Source: Theocolax elegans (taxonomy: Eukaryota; Arthropoda; Insecta; Hymenoptera; Cerocephalidae). From it: a stretch of 64,000 nucleotides of DNA. Of this stretch, positions 36,484-51,300 are shown piece after piece. Numbering within the stretch: the first letter of the stretch is position 1; each line of letters opens with the position of its first letter. The stretch spans positions 87,509,986 to 87,573,985 of the forward strand of contig CM047426.1 in NCBI GenBank assembly GCA_026168455.1, read 5' to 3'. The notes under the pieces were generated by a model. It made no database searches. It was not told the origin of the DNA and saw only the letters and a program-made list of their open reading frames with translations. The translations under genes and the position numbers were made by a program.

Positions 36484-39400
36484 GACAATTAATTTTTCTT
36501 TTTGTCATTGCATATTATTTAACTTCAATATTTTACTACATTATAAATTAATACCTTGTAAAATTTTGAATCTATTTGATAAATAGATATAAATTATTTA
36601 TTATTAATTAATATTGATGCTTTATGAATTATGGATGCGTAAGATTATCGAAGAAGGAAAGGATCAAGTCACTATAGGTATTTAGCATCTTATCGATGGG
36701 GCTTATGAATTTCAAAGTCTCTCAGTTCGCACTCTTATCGCGAAGCGCACGCACAAACATAAATTCCGAGCTATTAATTGGCATAAATGTTAACTTGTAT
36801 ACTTGTAGGTATGAAGCCTGGAGTTTAAGTTTCTTGGACTTGCGTCTAATGAATTCCGTATTTCTCGCAAATTTCATGAAAGGACGGAGGTGGGAAGTCG
36901 CAAACAGTACCGGGCCAATCGACACTTGCCAAGAGTTACGGATTGACTTTGCACAGCTAAGGAAATTGAATTAAAAAGTTTTAGCGCCAGGTGGAAATGT
37001 TATGTAAATTTTATAATGGGATTTAGAAAGGGATTATTATAACATTTTAATAATCTTAAGTAATGCATGATTAATGATTTTTTTTTCGTTTCGAGTATTA
37101 TTATAAAGATATTAAGTAGCTGTGTATATTTATTGCAATTTTTAAATAAAAGGTATAACGATAATTCGCGAGAACAAAAAAAATATAATGTAATGCGCAT
37201 AGTTGTAGGATACGTAATTTAATAATATCGAAGGGAATAATATATTAAGTACCTGTATTATAAATAATTTGCATAATAATATTTCAGGCTTTAACGCATA
37301 ATATCCATTATTCCACTCTTGTTCACTAAAGTGTAACAAAAGTAACCGCATAAATTTTGTATCATTGTGTGGACAAATTATATAATTTTACAACTGATAA
37401 ATAATATTATTATTATAAAATTTTTGTTATACCCCGCGTAAAAATATGTCTAATTAATTATATTACATTAATATAAAAAAAATTCAGTAAGATAAAGAAT
37501 TTTTATTGATTAACAACATTAAATTTATGATAAAATTATTAATTTCACACATTGTCGTGAGATTCCCAAATTTTATCAAATATTTAATAATGTAGAAAGT
37601 AATTTGTATTTAATTATGAATAGAATGATAATCAGCGAATAATGAGTGATTGAAGTACATACATTGTGATGCGTGTTTTACGTTCAAATAGTTTCTAATA
37701 AATTAATTATCGTAAAGCGCGTGCTAATTCAAAATTATTTAACAATATAGTGGAATGATCGTTTTGTCAAGTAACTACATCGTAGTAGCTATTCCTATAC
37801 AACGATCATTGTAAAAATTTACATTTCTATACGAGTTTCAAAATTGAATTAAACTATTTTGAATTTCGTTTTTGTTACGACTTTACTGTTCGTTATGCTG
37901 GAAAGGGGCGGAGCAACGGATTTGGTGGAAGACAAAACAACAAGCATCCAAATACATCGAGTGGTTCAATCAAATGCAACACACCCAATTCAGTGAGTTT
38001 AAAAAGCTTTTTTCCCCCACCAATATAACCAGATGCTCTTTGACACGCAATAAAAATGAGAACAGTGAGTTCGACGGATACGTGGATTTTGCGCGACTTG
38101 GTCAATCACAATATTCGCGAAAAGAACCGAAAGGAGTAACAGCTAACTTTATGTAACGAAAAAGGTAAAAGAAAAAGGTACTGCACCGAGTACGAGTAAA
38201 GGCAAAAGGGAAGCGTAACACCGAGTATGCCAATGGGTGAAAATAATGGAGAACCGATGAAAGAGAAAAAGGATGCAAACAGAAAAAATTCCAATCGATA
38301 ACTCATTTTGTAGATGGACCGTATCATTTTCATTCATTAATCGTTCACTCTACTTTCTCGAATGCACACAGTTTTTTTTTGTTTACGACTTTTTATCCTG
38401 TATTATCTATTTTTTTCAATTTTTTACCCTTATTAAATGAGATTATTCCTTTGACGTTTAGTAATAACGTATATAGTGAATAGTAGTAGCCCTGATTGTT
38501 CATTACAACGGATAAAGACCATGACGTATTTTGCTTTTATTTTCGTAATACCTTAGTTAATGAACTTTACATTTTCTTTTATGCTTATAACTACGAAGTA
38601 AGTTTTTATCTTAAATTGACAAGTAATTAACGATAGGTATATATTTTGAATAATAAACTTTATCACAAATTGAGATTATATATTTAATATTCTAATTCTA
38701 ATTCATTTTAAAGAAATGATTATTTCACACTTTTGTGCAAAGAGACATATTTATACTTTCGTATCTTATTATTTTAAATAATTAATTGTTTAATACAAGT
38801 TTACAATGAATACAAATAGACACATAACTATTCACACTTTTGAAACGGTTTGTAATAAACCGTATTAAAAATAAGTGGATTAATGTACATAACATTACGA
38901 ACTAGTAGGATTACAAAATCAATGGTAACACTTCATTACTTTCGCAATTAGACGAGTCATGCGAATGGTCAATTTCAAAATACAGAAAGGTATTGTATCG
39001 GAAAGTAATTATATTTCACTGATAAACTTTTACATTTTGCAGCTTCATTATCATCAATTAATGAAATATCTTCGTGAAGTTCTCGTAGTTTCGAAATTCC
39101 TGTGTTGAAGTATTGAAAATTATGGTTATTAATTCGTAGTTCGATACTTATACGAGCCTATATACGCCTAAATATCTATCGAAATTTCAAATAGTATTGT
39201 TATTGTTACGACTTTTATTTAAAAAAAAGAAAGGTTGATTGTACATAAAGTGGATCGGCGAAAGAAAATAAATAGTGCTTTAGTACGAGAATGTAATATT
39301 TACTTAAACACAACGAAATGAACGTGGATTCTGCCAGGGCTTATCTATAGCGTGAAGATTAATAACGCGAACTTGGCAACCTAGAAAATTCGTTTAACTC

Positions 39401-39513
39401 TTACAAATGAAACGCACAATATATTTCAAGTCCACTTCTATATAAAAAAGGGCACGTCTAAATATTTCAAAGGTCTTCGCATAAATAAGTTGGCGTTGCA
39501 ATAAAAAATGTAG

Positions 39514-39550
<37 letters not shown>

Positions 39551-41990
39551 AATAAAACAGAAAAATAAAAGAGAACAGACGTACTATCCGAAAAAGTAGA
39601 CGGAGCGTAACAGAGAAAGGGAGGAAGGCAAAAAAGGTCCTTTCATCATAATATTTTCGCGTGCCCCTCTCGTATAACGATGATGAAAGTTCCCTAGCTG
39701 GGTTTGAAAATCTCCGCACGCGACAAGGGTACCCACATATAAACGCACGCGCTCGCGCTGGTTATTATTATACCGAGTGTAATTTATATTTCGCTTCTGT
39801 ACCGGATAGGTCATTCTCGTCACTCGCGATTTTTCTGCCGGTAAACTTTTTCCTCTCGCCCAGCTTTATATATACCGTTTATATAAGGGGAGGGAGCAAT
39901 AGTGGACAAAAAAAAAGCCAAAAACAGACAAAGCGAGAGGAAGAAAGAAAGAAAGTTGCGTACAAAAGAGCGGGATGGAGAAAGATTCGCGCGTCGCGCG
40001 TATCCACATACATATAGATATATACATATACATACATAGGTAGACTGGAGAAAAAAAAATAGTATGGAGGGAGGAAAACAGGGGCAATAAAGGGGTGGAA
40101 AAGTTATCATTTTGACGCACCAGGGAGTAGACGGGGCCGATTTATCACCATGAAATGTTGCCCGCCGCTTACAGGGCTGGCATGCTCTTCTACCCCTGTA
40201 CCAAGGATATACCTATAGCTTCGATGATCCTCCTCGCGCAGTAGAGAAACTAAACAGGTATACCTATGTATATATGTAGGTGTTCCGGTGAACCCTAGAG
40301 CGCCTCCGACGTTTATTTGCTAATGAACATTTGCCGGATGAAACGCATAAGAGCCAAGAGAAAGACGGAAAGCTTATACGGAAGAGACATTGTTGAGAAG
40401 GACGTTTTCTTTTGTACAACGTAACTGCGGAAAGACAGACAATTGGTTTTAATCAAGAAAACTAATGCAATATTACCGTAATCTTGTATTTATTTTTATT
40501 TATATTTTCATTTGTTAATTTATTTATTATAATTATTTTTGTGTTTACGTAACAGTTGCATTTTAGACAATTTTAGACAATAACGCACTTATTATTAACA
40601 AAACCAATTTTATACGTGTCTCATTATAATCCATATAAATATTAATATGCTTATTGCTAAATTGGAAATTTCCTCTGTACTATAATACCGAAATTAATAT
40701 ATCTCCCCGTATAAATTCGAAAATCTCGATAAGTCGATATGAAAATATTAAAGGTGTACCGATAATGCGTCGGCAATAAATTCCACGTAGTTAGTAAATA
40801 GTACCACGATTATTTCCGCGTGGTATGAATTATGGGAATACACGTGTAAGGTTGCCCATTCGGTGTTTCGATAATAATCGCATTCCTTTATCCACCGTAC
40901 GCCTTACTACAGCCATAGCTTTTCTACTTGCTCGCGTTCTCGGAATTTTCGGTGGGGTCATGGCCCTCATCTTGTCTTATGTAACTCGTGAAAATCGACC
41001 AGATTTTCCGCGTGCTTGTGGCACCGCGTGGCTCATATAATTGTCTCTTGTTTCGTGCATTGTACGCACAGCATTGGCTGCCTCGGTACAGGAATAGAAG
41101 CGCAATAATTAAAAATGTTCTATTCGTTTTTTCATTATAATAAAAATCAATTCAACTTCGCTGATATTAACCCTCTAAGATCTGAATTAATTTAGAATTT
41201 TTTCATATTATTATATCTATAATTTTATCGCCACGATTGTTTTTTAAATTTAGAATTGGTTTAACACCATCTTATTAATCTGAAAATACTAATGTAACAT
41301 TTTTTTTACTATTATTAATTTAATTAGAAAATTTTCATCTATATATACATTACAATGTACATTAAGTTTGAAAGGGTTAAATAAGTTTTCATACATCAAG
41401 GGATCTAACATTTCAACTCAAATTTTTTTAAAATTATATATACTTGCATTACCAATTTAAAAAACATACATTTGCTAATAAAATTATCTAAACGTTACTA
41501 GTCGTTTTTTTCGCTTTTTTCGAGCAGTTCTTAGATTTAAGGATTTTAATCTATTTAACTAGTAGTAACCCGCGTTCAATTCATAACAAGCCCTTTCGCT
41601 GTATTATTTTTATTTTATACGTATAAAACCATTTGTTTTCGTTATTATTAATTTGTTTAATTTTTCTCGGTTTGCTAATAATTTTATTAATTGATCCAAC
41701 AGGCATAATCTACTTTATCGTACAAAAACGAGTTTCAAACATTTTTAATGTCTACGTTATAAACAATTTGATATTGTACATTTTCAATACCTAGTTATTA
41801 CCAAACCAAACATTTCTTATTTTCTGATTTTTAATTACGTATACATAAGCATTGTATTATTTTTAAATAATTTTGATATATTTATTATTAGTTACAGTCT
41901 ATTTGTTAGTCACTAAATACGCATAAGATAACCATTCGATAAAAATTAAAGAAACAAAAAGGATATAGTAAAATAAATAAATTAATTAAC
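36484..41990. other. Intergenic DNA with GC islands and an AG microsatellite
   Basis: Mostly AT-rich. GC-richer islands lie near 36690-36970, 37860-38330, 39640-40420 and 40800-41100. A long (AG)n run is at 39519-39547. No open frame here shows a recognisable domain, signal peptide or phase-compatible splice pair. The islands may be regulatory. Confidence 0.5.
39519..39547. repeat. (AG)n microsatellite
   Basis: Uninterrupted AG run of about 14 units, followed by A-rich sequence. Confidence 0.95.
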
Positions 41991-41992
41991 GT

Positions 41993-42289
41993 AGTTTCTG
42001 CAGAATCCTTTGAGTTAATTAACCAGAATCAGGTAAGCAGTAGCGCTAATGCTAACTGCAAGTCATTATCTGGAGACTTGAATCTAGGAGGCCTTTTCGG
42101 TACTTCGGGTAGTTCTCGGAAGCCTGAGCGTCGTCACATACTAATGGGGAAGGTTATGGCATTGGTACAGCTAATGCGATAGTGAAGACTAAAAGCAATG
42201 CGATCGACGGAATCTTAGGCAATATCAGGACTAGTGTGCACAATCTAATGGAAAATCGTGGAGCAATGTTTACGAACAAGCTAGCTTAA
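41993..42289 (+). pseudogene. Frameshifted Ser/Ala/Asn/Gly-rich coding relic 1
   Basis: After a CTGCAG acceptor-like site, a frame reads ESFELINQNQVSSSANANCK, then SLSGDLNLGGLFGTSGSSRK. It then loses sense, and the frame shifted by one from about 42123 reads ASSHTNGEGYGIGTANAIVK, continues through TKSNAIDGILGNIRTSVHNL and ends TNKLA-stop at 42289. The alternating small and polar residues (SANAN, GTANA) continue across the shift, which argues for real former coding. The base composition is far less AT-rich than its surroundings. The family is not recognised. It could be a pseudogene, a sequencing indel, or the last exon of an unseen plus-strand gene. Confidence 0.42.
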
Positions 42290-42291
42290 TT

Positions 42292-43400
42292 TCAACTTCT
42301 ATTAAACATTACACCTTGGTGTTCCTGCTACCTTATTCACTATTATATTAGTTGTAATTGCTGTAGCGCACTGAACAATAATTGTATTGCTTTTAATATA
42401 CATTAACATAAGACTAAATGTTTTTTTGGAAGATATTTTATCATTGATTGTAAAATATTTGGCGGAATACGGCGTTTTTTTACCATAAATTTGACAAATT
42501 ATGATGAAATTTCTAGTTGGATTTAAAACGTAACTGTATATCAACGTGCATTACGAAAACTAGCACGTTTTGTTTCCTATAACGAAAAGAAGCACGATTG
42601 AAACTTTTTGACGAATAATATAGCATATTTGAAGATGTTTTTCATAAAATAGCGTATTTTATCTATTGTTTTTGTCAAAATTTCTTGAAAATTGCGAAAA
42701 TATTACTAATACTTTAGGTGTATGACGTCGGTATGGAAGGAGCTTTTAGTCGAACTTGTAGAAAGAAGAACTGTAAGTTTTTGAGATGAGCTACTTATGA
42801 AATGTTAAACTTAAAAATTGTTTGGAAAAATAGTCAACTTAAGATTCAATAGGAAAAATAGTCAACTGAAAATATGGTTGGAAAAGAGGTCAAGTCATGA
42901 GCTCAAATAATCCTCTTAAAAAAAGCAGATGGGCCTAAAAGTGATCACGTGATAAAAAAGTAAAAAAGGGCCACTTCAAAATTAAAAAATGGCAAGTACC
43001 TATACGTTGTTTAGAACGCTAAATCTGAAATTCATTTCAGACTATAGTGAATTGAGAGAAGATAAAACTAGGCAAAATAATACAAATTTAAATTACACTG
43101 TAACTTAATCTGTCTGAACTTTCGAAATCTTTTAATTTCAAAATTAATTATTCCTTTATTAATTATTTTACTATTATTGTATAAATCAACAATAAATATA
43201 GAGATTTTCCGATTGCAATTTAAAAACTTATCCAATGTATATCAATTTATAATCTTAATAGTAGTATAATAAGTTTTAAACCCCTTATTTTAAAATTTTA
43301 ATTTATTAAAATATCTCCTTATTAGTTTCCCTTAATGATTAATTTATAAAACATAAAATTTACCATTATATGTCTTCTATTGCAATAAAAATAATTTAAA
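42292..43400. other. AT-rich spacer between the two Ser/Ala/Asn-rich relics
   Basis: AT-rich, with a loosely repeated word around 42820-42900 (AAATAGTCAACTTAA and AAATAGTCAACTGAA). No gene was recognised. It could be an intron if the two relics belong to one locus. Confidence 0.4.
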
Positions 43401-43454
43401 CGATTCGTTTGGCTCGCCACGTCCAATTGGGAGGGTACGTCATTCCTTTTCACA

Positions 43455-43668
43455 GTAGTGTGCGGTGGTGGTTTTCCCGTTGGTAACGCAAACGCTTTCA
43501 CACAGTTTCGAGCTACGCGGCATCTACTTCCTTCGGTACTAACGGCACCAATGACGAAGCCATCGACCGAGCTAACGCTGATGCAAGTGCTAGTAGTCTC
43601 GACCAAACCTTGCCGAGACTCTCTCTTCGAAATGAACGTTTTCACGACCGTAACCTTGCGCGATAAGC
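43455..43668 (+). pseudogene. Frameshifted Ser/Ala/Asn-rich coding relic 2
   Basis: One frame reads CGGGFPVGNANAFTQ from about 43458. Another frame, open from about 43489, reads SSYAASTSFGTNGTNDEAID, then RANADASASSLDQTLPRLSL, then RNERFHDRNLAR and a stop at about 43668. The NANA/ANADASASS style matches relic 1 at 42.0 kb on the same strand, 1.3 kb upstream. Several overlapping open frames exist on both strands because the region is GC-rich, so part of the signal could be chance. No family was recognised. Confidence 0.35.
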
Positions 43669-45210
43669 AAGGTTATAGTCTGGACAGCAGAGTTGCTTCA
43701 CATCTTGGACTCTTAATTGAGGCGTTACCTTCGCTTTACAGGCCCGGTTAACGATAATTTGTAAAATCCGCTTATTTTAAACCAACATACCAAAAATCTT
43801 TCAATATTCTTATAAAAAATTCTTATTTTATATACATATATTTCTAAAAATGTATCGATTTTTTGTACAAAATTTCATTTGCTTTAATTATATTTATAAT
43901 AATTAATAATGCATATAATTCATTCAATTCAATAATTCATATGCTTTTGATAAAAAATTAATCGTTTAATTAATTTTGAAAATATTTCTTTATTATCTCG
44001 GTACTATTTTTAATTAAATTTGTTTCTTCTGTGAGTAAAATCTAGCTTTATGTACACCATAAATAAAGACCATATAAAGCTAAGAAAATGTCATAAAAAA
44101 TGACGATGCAACATCTATTCATAACAGACTTTAATTTTGATACTTCATAAACTAATGACTTTCTTTCTCTTCGATAAAATATGATATTTAATTTATTAAA
44201 AAAATTAATCAAAACGCGATGGTACTTTTAATCCGTTTTTATTATTTATCTACACCACGTTGCTTATCTCACATTGTTCATTAGTAATTTAATAATATAG
44301 TAAATAAATACCAAAGCAGCGTGTGGTTATATATGTTTACCGTAGAAAAATAATTTATATCCTACGAGATAAAAAGGAAATCTCTGTAGAAACTTGGAAA
44401 CAACGATTAAACAAGAGAAAATAAAAAAAAAATCAGGCCGTCTTATACGGCTAAGGCGTAAAAAGTTCAGTGTGTACGAGGTCTGAGCCGACAAGGAAGG
44501 TGGTAAATGGGGTTTAAAGCGTTACACTCTGTAATTATACCGCGAGTTACGGTCTGCACAATGGGCCGTCGAAAATGGCCCATATTTTCTTCGACTACGC
44601 GTCGCGTAACTCGGCTTATTCTCTCCGATTGTTACTCTTTTATGCGCGCACGAGGCAGTTTCGAGTCCCTCACAGACGAGAGGCGAAAAAAAAATATGGA
44701 GAGAAAGAAAACGAGATGTCATAGCGGAGCTTGGGGTTTGGTATTACAGACACTTTGACTCGAGTCGCGTGTACAATTGTATGGCGCATCGTCTTTGCAT
44801 GCCGAGTTGACTGGATTTTCGTGAATATTTAAATTTGATTGTACAGAAATAGATGCTTTAGAAACGTTACTGCGCAGGTTATATACGTGGATTTAGGTAC
44901 AATTTCGCTACGTTTACTGACTTATTGAAAATGTATGTTTTTGTACTCCCAAAGAATAAGAGAGCATTATTATGAATTGAATACAACAAGCTGGATTTAT
45001 TTTAGTTGCACTTTCCGGTGCTCGGCTTTTACGATTTCCACAATACTGGTTAAAAATTAAAATTCACAAAATAATAACAACAATTTTCCATTTCTTTTTG
45101 AATGTCTTTTAATTAAATATTGCAGTTGCGGAGTATGACAAACTATATATAATAAAATTTTTCCGTTCATTTCCGGGCCACTCGTGGAGCTTGTTACTTT
45201 ACACCCATTT

Positions 45211-45212
<2 letters not shown>

Positions 45213-45256
<44 letters not shown>

Positions 45257-45306
45257 AACGTAAAATGTACACTTACTAATAGATATACGAACACACACAC
45301 ACACAC
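45213..45306. repeat. (TG)n ... (AC)n inverted microsatellite pair
   Basis: About 20 TG units at 45213-45253, a 37 bp spacer, then eight AC units at 45291-45306. The two runs are complementary and could pair as a hairpin. Confidence 0.95.
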
Positions 45307-48300
45307 GAAAAGGGGACAACAATATACCGGATTCGCGAAACACCCTTTTGAATGTATAGCTGTGCGCGACAGCCCTTTTCCCTTCCTCCCTTTCAACGCT
45401 CCGGTGCATTTGATTTTTAATCGACTCCGTTCCGGTCAAACCTTCGAAAAATTAATCGTGAAAACGGCAAGCTCTGTTAGATTATTCTGACCGTGGACGA
45501 TATGGCTTGCCACTGTGTACACTTTTCTTCCGCTTCCCCTTTTTTCTCTCTTTTTTTTCAATTTCTCGCGCGCATCGGATTTTCCGTTGCACTGCGATAC
45601 TTTTAAAGCGGGTTTTTTTTCATCACTTTTTCTGTCTATGGGCGTGAAAAGCATAAAATGCATATAGAAAGCGCAGGATAAATGATTTATTGAACTTTTT
45701 CTAATTCGTCGGGAAATCGTGAACTGTTATTACACTTTGGTATCAATGTTGATTTGTGTACGGTAAAGATATCTATATAAGAACGCTGATTTTACTTTTA
45801 GTTGATAAAAAATGGTATTATTCGATAAAAGATAAATGTTAAAATTAAATTCGAGTAAAAATATATCGGATATAATGCATTTATTATGCATATACTATTT
45901 TGAAAAATTGGGTGAAATTTTACGTTAAGAAATAAAAGGTGTAACAATTAGAAACTCATTATATATTTAACATTTTTTAAAATGAAAATTAGATCGACAA
46001 TATGAGAAAATTGTTATGTCAGTAAGAAATAAGTCATCTTGAAAATCTTATTTCCGATATTAAAAATATCAATCAAGATTTCTTTATTTTAATTTCAATC
46101 CACTTCGATTTTCCAATAAGCGTGTATAAATAAGCCACGCAAAGAAACCCGTATTTTGAATCTCTATACGTCTACTTCAATTTTATTTAACGAAAGTCAA
46201 TTTGAAAAATGTCATCCGAAGTATGCCATATAAGTATTATTACTTAATTCCCAATTAATTTAGTTTTACAATTGATAAATAATAATTGTTCTACGACACG
46301 AATAAAGTCGCATTTGATCTGATTAACATTTGCGATTTGAGACAATTCAACTCCCAATAAATCACTCTACCAGAATAAGATAATAAACAGAATTTTTTAA
46401 AAATTAAAAATTATATCTTACACAATTGGAAAAGGATTATCGCGAAAATAATTTCAAAAGTATGCCTAAACTTGATTGAGTTTACATATTTAACATAAAT
46501 TTGACTAATGTTGTCACGAGATTTTAAAAGCTTAAGATTCAGTTTGAGTGATACTTGAGCTTTCCGGGTACATCGCAAAGCTGCGAAAAGGGGTGAGATC
46601 CTCGATATGTGAAAGCCGCGGCAGTCGCTAATGTCAGTTTAATGGCTCACAAATTTTACCAGCTTTCAGCGAGATTCTTAGTCCAAAAGTTTTTGGTAAT
46701 CTCGGTGAAGCTGTCGCACTTCTCTCAAAATCCGGATGCCAAAGCAATATTTCCGCGCGTACAAATCTGTATTAACAAAAATAAGTTATTGAACGGATTT
46801 CGAAAGATTTAAAAAGTTTTTAAGGTATTCTTTTGTATCAAGAATTCATATACGAAATACTCGTGATATTGGGGTGCGTTTGTAATGAATTATTTTTCAC
46901 GTATCTATATATGTATGGAAAGAGAGAGAGAGAGAGAGAGTTTCATGCATATTAGATGCTGATCCTCTTGAAGCCATATAGCGGAGTTATATTCTCTTCC
47001 GCTTTAGTTATCAAACGTCTATTCCTTTTTGATGCAGACGATTTAATTACCTTCCCAAAGTATGATTGAAATAGTTTATCGTGCTAATAACAGATAAATT
47101 AAATTTCAATTAAGCTCACGATGTATAACATCAATTTAATTATAATCGTAAATTTAATTCTCGTACGTTCAGGCTGAATTTATTTTCGGTTGAAATTATT
47201 TTTAAGCGATACCAAACGAATTTCGGATTACTGCGGTTTTATTCGCTTTTGCGAGATTTGCGTATAATAATTGATGAGTAATTATTTCATGTAACAAATG
47301 TCAGTTGCGAGTTGTATAGTTATAGAAGGTAAGTCGATTCGGATATAGGTGTGTCTAACATTAAATTTTTATTTAACTTTTACTTTTACTATTTTTTAAT
47401 AAACTATACGAAGATAATTTTTTTTCATGAATTTTCCTAGTGTAATAAATATACTCGTAGTAAACAAAATTATAAAGAGAAGAAGAATTTGGTTACAAGA
47501 ATGAGATTGATGTATTTTGTTGTTTCGTCGTGAACTAAATATATATATAAATGTATATATGGAATATTCCGTTTAAAAATTTGTATGTTAGGTAAAAAGG
47601 ATACGAATTTACAATAATACGTAAAATAAATATAGGAATATAATACATAAGTGTATACAGTAATTTATAATTTCATGTCGGATTTATTAGATGTCAACGC
47701 ATGACCTAAAAAAACCGGTGCGTTTTGATTAAGTGCAAGTTAAATGGAAACTTGGACTTAGTTGAGTTTACATAAATGTTGAGAAAATATAGATCTTCTA
47801 TATATATAATATTTATTTTAACTTTTCTTTAACAGCAGATTATATCAATGGTTACACGATACGGTATGCACACTTTGTTTACAAAGTACTTGCCTCGACG
47901 AGTTTCAAAAGATTATAAATTTTTAACCATTCGATTTGACATGGAAAAGTCCATATGTATACAGAGGTTAAAGATGGTAGTGGGAGCTCACGAGGCCATC
48001 CGGATTTCCCATTTCCCGGTTGGTATCCCGCCGAGCGCCATTTATTCTGCCAGATCAACGACGGGCTTGCTTTTATTTTCTTGAGAAACTCGGTCTCCTC
48101 GATTCCGACTTGCTTCTTTCCCTCGTCCTTTTCCTCCTTATTCTCTCACTTCCTTATTCCACGTTTTTCTACCTCGCTTGCTTTGGACTTTCTCTCCTCG
48201 TCCTCCCTTTCTTTCTCGCTCTTCTTTTTTTTCATTTCCTCCTGTTCGCGCTCTATGTACTTTTTTGTAACCTCGTCTTTCTTTTCCTAATATCTCTTCT

Positions 48301-51300
48301 TTTGTGTCCTATACGAGTTTCATATGTACCAGAGCCTGTGTACGTATGTGTGTGTATGTATGTCAGTACAAATGAAGCGAATAAGATCGTAAAGGTGTGT
48401 ACACAGACGGGCAAGTTAACTTGGTAACCTTCTTTGATCCCCACATGCTGGAGGGCTGACGAACTTCCTTATATCTTTTGAATCGTGAATTTCCTCAAGG
48501 CGATATGTCAGGAATGCTTGATATCGTAGTTCCGCTTCGGTGCTATCGCGATAGTGTTTATTTGAGAATTTAATCGTGATGTAAAATAATTTTCATCAAA
48601 ATTTCTAAACAGTTCTTTTTTTTCAGACATCTTAGGAACCATCCTTACGTAGAATGTTCGATGAACAATATATTGAGAAAAACATGCATTTTTAATAAAA
48701 TGATTAAAAATTATATTCAAAATTGTTTCTGTTTTAGTCGCGTGGTTTACACGTTGTATATAAATGTTTACATAGATATAGATAAATATAGTGGTTGGAT
48801 GAAGGATTTTGAATTGAATAATTTATAATGGATGTTATATGCAGTTATGAAGCATTACTGGTATCAATAGAAAATTATATGGTAAAATTTAATGATTGAT
48901 GGATATAAATTTGAATATACAATATTAAGGTCACATTTTCGAAACTGAAAATCATCCATTCAACAGTTTCGAAGTCATTTCGAAAAATTTATATACACTC
49001 ATCAATAACGTTCGATACATCAGAATTTAAATTTAGTAAATTTTAATGGAAATGGTAACTATAATTTCTAAATTTTTATATTTTAATGCTCAAATTTTTA
49101 ATTCATAATTTAAAGATGTAAAATTGATAAATATACTAACAAATTAATGAATAATGGTTTATAAAAATATCTCGAAACTAATTTATTGCGGAATACTTTG
49201 AGAATGTTTTAAAATTGATGGAAAAACAAAATCCGAACAACTTGCTCGGTCATTAAGCAATTTCTAGAAGTACTTTCGACGTACCTTTTTCACCATCATT
49301 TTGTAAGAAAGTGACAAAGTCGTAAAATTGTAGCATTAAGAGAAGCGTGATTGGGGTTGAAGTGAAAAATTGTCCTCGACCACGCTAAATTAAAGGCGTC
49401 ATTTTAACTCGTTACTCAAAAGCTCTGGATCATCTTACTCTTTTCAAAACGATTTAGTTCCCATCTTTTTTCATCTCCTTTAATAATTTTTTTTTACTCA
49501 TTTTTTTTACTATTTTTAATGAATCACTAAGTATCAAAAAATGAAAAGAGAATTATTTCAATCTATAAATAAGAGTAGAGTGTATTATTTATCTAGTCTA
49601 CACTCTAGTACATAAAATACAGCTGTACCATTTAATACAAATTAGTGAATGATAAAATCATCCTCTGCCTTATTAACTTTCGTAGAATAAAACTAAAAAA
49701 AAATTAGTCCCTATTGTTCTCCATACCCTTATTAGAATACAAGGTGGAACCACGAAATTTAGTTTCAGCATTTCGCTGAAAAAAAAGTGTAATCTCGGTA
49801 AAAAAAAGTTAATGAAGGAATCTCTTTTGTCGAGTTACATTTTTACTTTTACTATAACAGGAATCTTCTAGACATTTTTTTTATTACACTGAATTACTTA
49901 AAATGCAAATTAAAACAGTATCAATTTTTCCTAATTATAGCGGCGCCGCGATCTACGTGTTTTTATTATTCATTCCGTTTCAAGTGTAATTATCGTTCTT
50001 CCATTGTTTTCTTCGTGAAAATAATGGTGAGGAAGGAAACGACCGAATGCGCCGAAAACAAAAAATAAAAGGAACAACAACAAGGTATACGAAGAGAGGA
50101 AACTTTCGTACCACACGTTATTCCATTAAACACAGTGTGGCACGCTAGAAAAATTACCCCTTGAAACTTGGCTAATTCGTGCGAACAAGGCGACAACAGA
50201 TGCCATTACTGACGTCAGCGTCAGCTCGAATACCGTTGACGAGTTCAACCCCGGTGTGCTACCACGATCCTGCCGTTGGCTTTTCCTAATCGGCCTAAAG
50301 TTTCCCGACGGTCTCTCCCGAACGAAAGCTACCTTTTTTTATTTAGAAATGCTTCGGAAGATGTATATATTACCTGAAACTTTACTTGCTCGATTAAATT
50401 GTGTAACTTTCGCGCAAAGTGATTTATTCGCTCCTTTGATTGATGCGCTAATTCATAAAGGCTGCGACCACAAAATACAGATTTAAGAAAATTCTTAAAC
50501 TGAAATATGCTAAGATGATGTAGCGGTAACATTAAAGGGATCGACCTTAAAAAAAGGTTTAAGAAAATACGTATGTTATCCTTACGTAACATACAAAAAG
50601 TTTATAGAGTGAAATTTTTTAATGGTAAATTAATTAATAATGAATAACCCTATTCATTCGATAATGATTATAATATAAAATTGAGCTTTCCGGCTACCCA
50701 AAAATTACACATCTGTGTAATTACAATTTACTGGCTTATTAATTTTTATAAAATAAATTACAAAACGTACAATAAATTACCATTTTGAACAAATTTACTT
50801 GAGATACCCGTGGCACTCGAAGTATACGAGGTATTCAAATCTTGGAAGCAGCCACCCTAAGCGCGGAAGCAAACACGCTCACGCGGTCGCGAAAACTCGC
50901 ACGCGTCAATCGCACGTGCGTTGAGCTTGCACGGTTTTGTGCGTCTATAATTGTGCGGAGGATGGTACCCGTAATTCAATAATGTGTATCCCGCAAGAGA
51001 TACCAAGCGTTTCCATCCGACTCTCGCAATCCGCAAGTGCCATCTCAATGTCAATGACTGCCAACATCCGATCGTATTATATATATACCTATATATGTCT
51101 ATATATCAAATGCATACATCGCTTTGTCTGTGTACATATGCTGATACCAGCAAGGCTCGGAAATTTAATTGGGTTTCTGATGCTTCAACTGCGGCAAGTG
51201 TTGGCTTTTCTCGCGTACTGTAGTTTTATTGGCTCGATGAAAGGTTTTTTCGCTGCTTTATTTTCTCTCTCGTTTCTCTTTTACATTTCTTTGATACGTT

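Noticed and set aside
43322..43645. 107-codon minus-strand ORF
   Set aside because: Antisense to the Ser/Ala/Asn-rich plus-strand relic; no features of its own.
48020..48427. 135-codon plus-strand hydrophobic ORF resembling a multi-pass membrane protein
   Set aside because: Leu/Phe/Ser-rich translation of a CT-rich tract; two other frames are equally open and no family pattern is visible.
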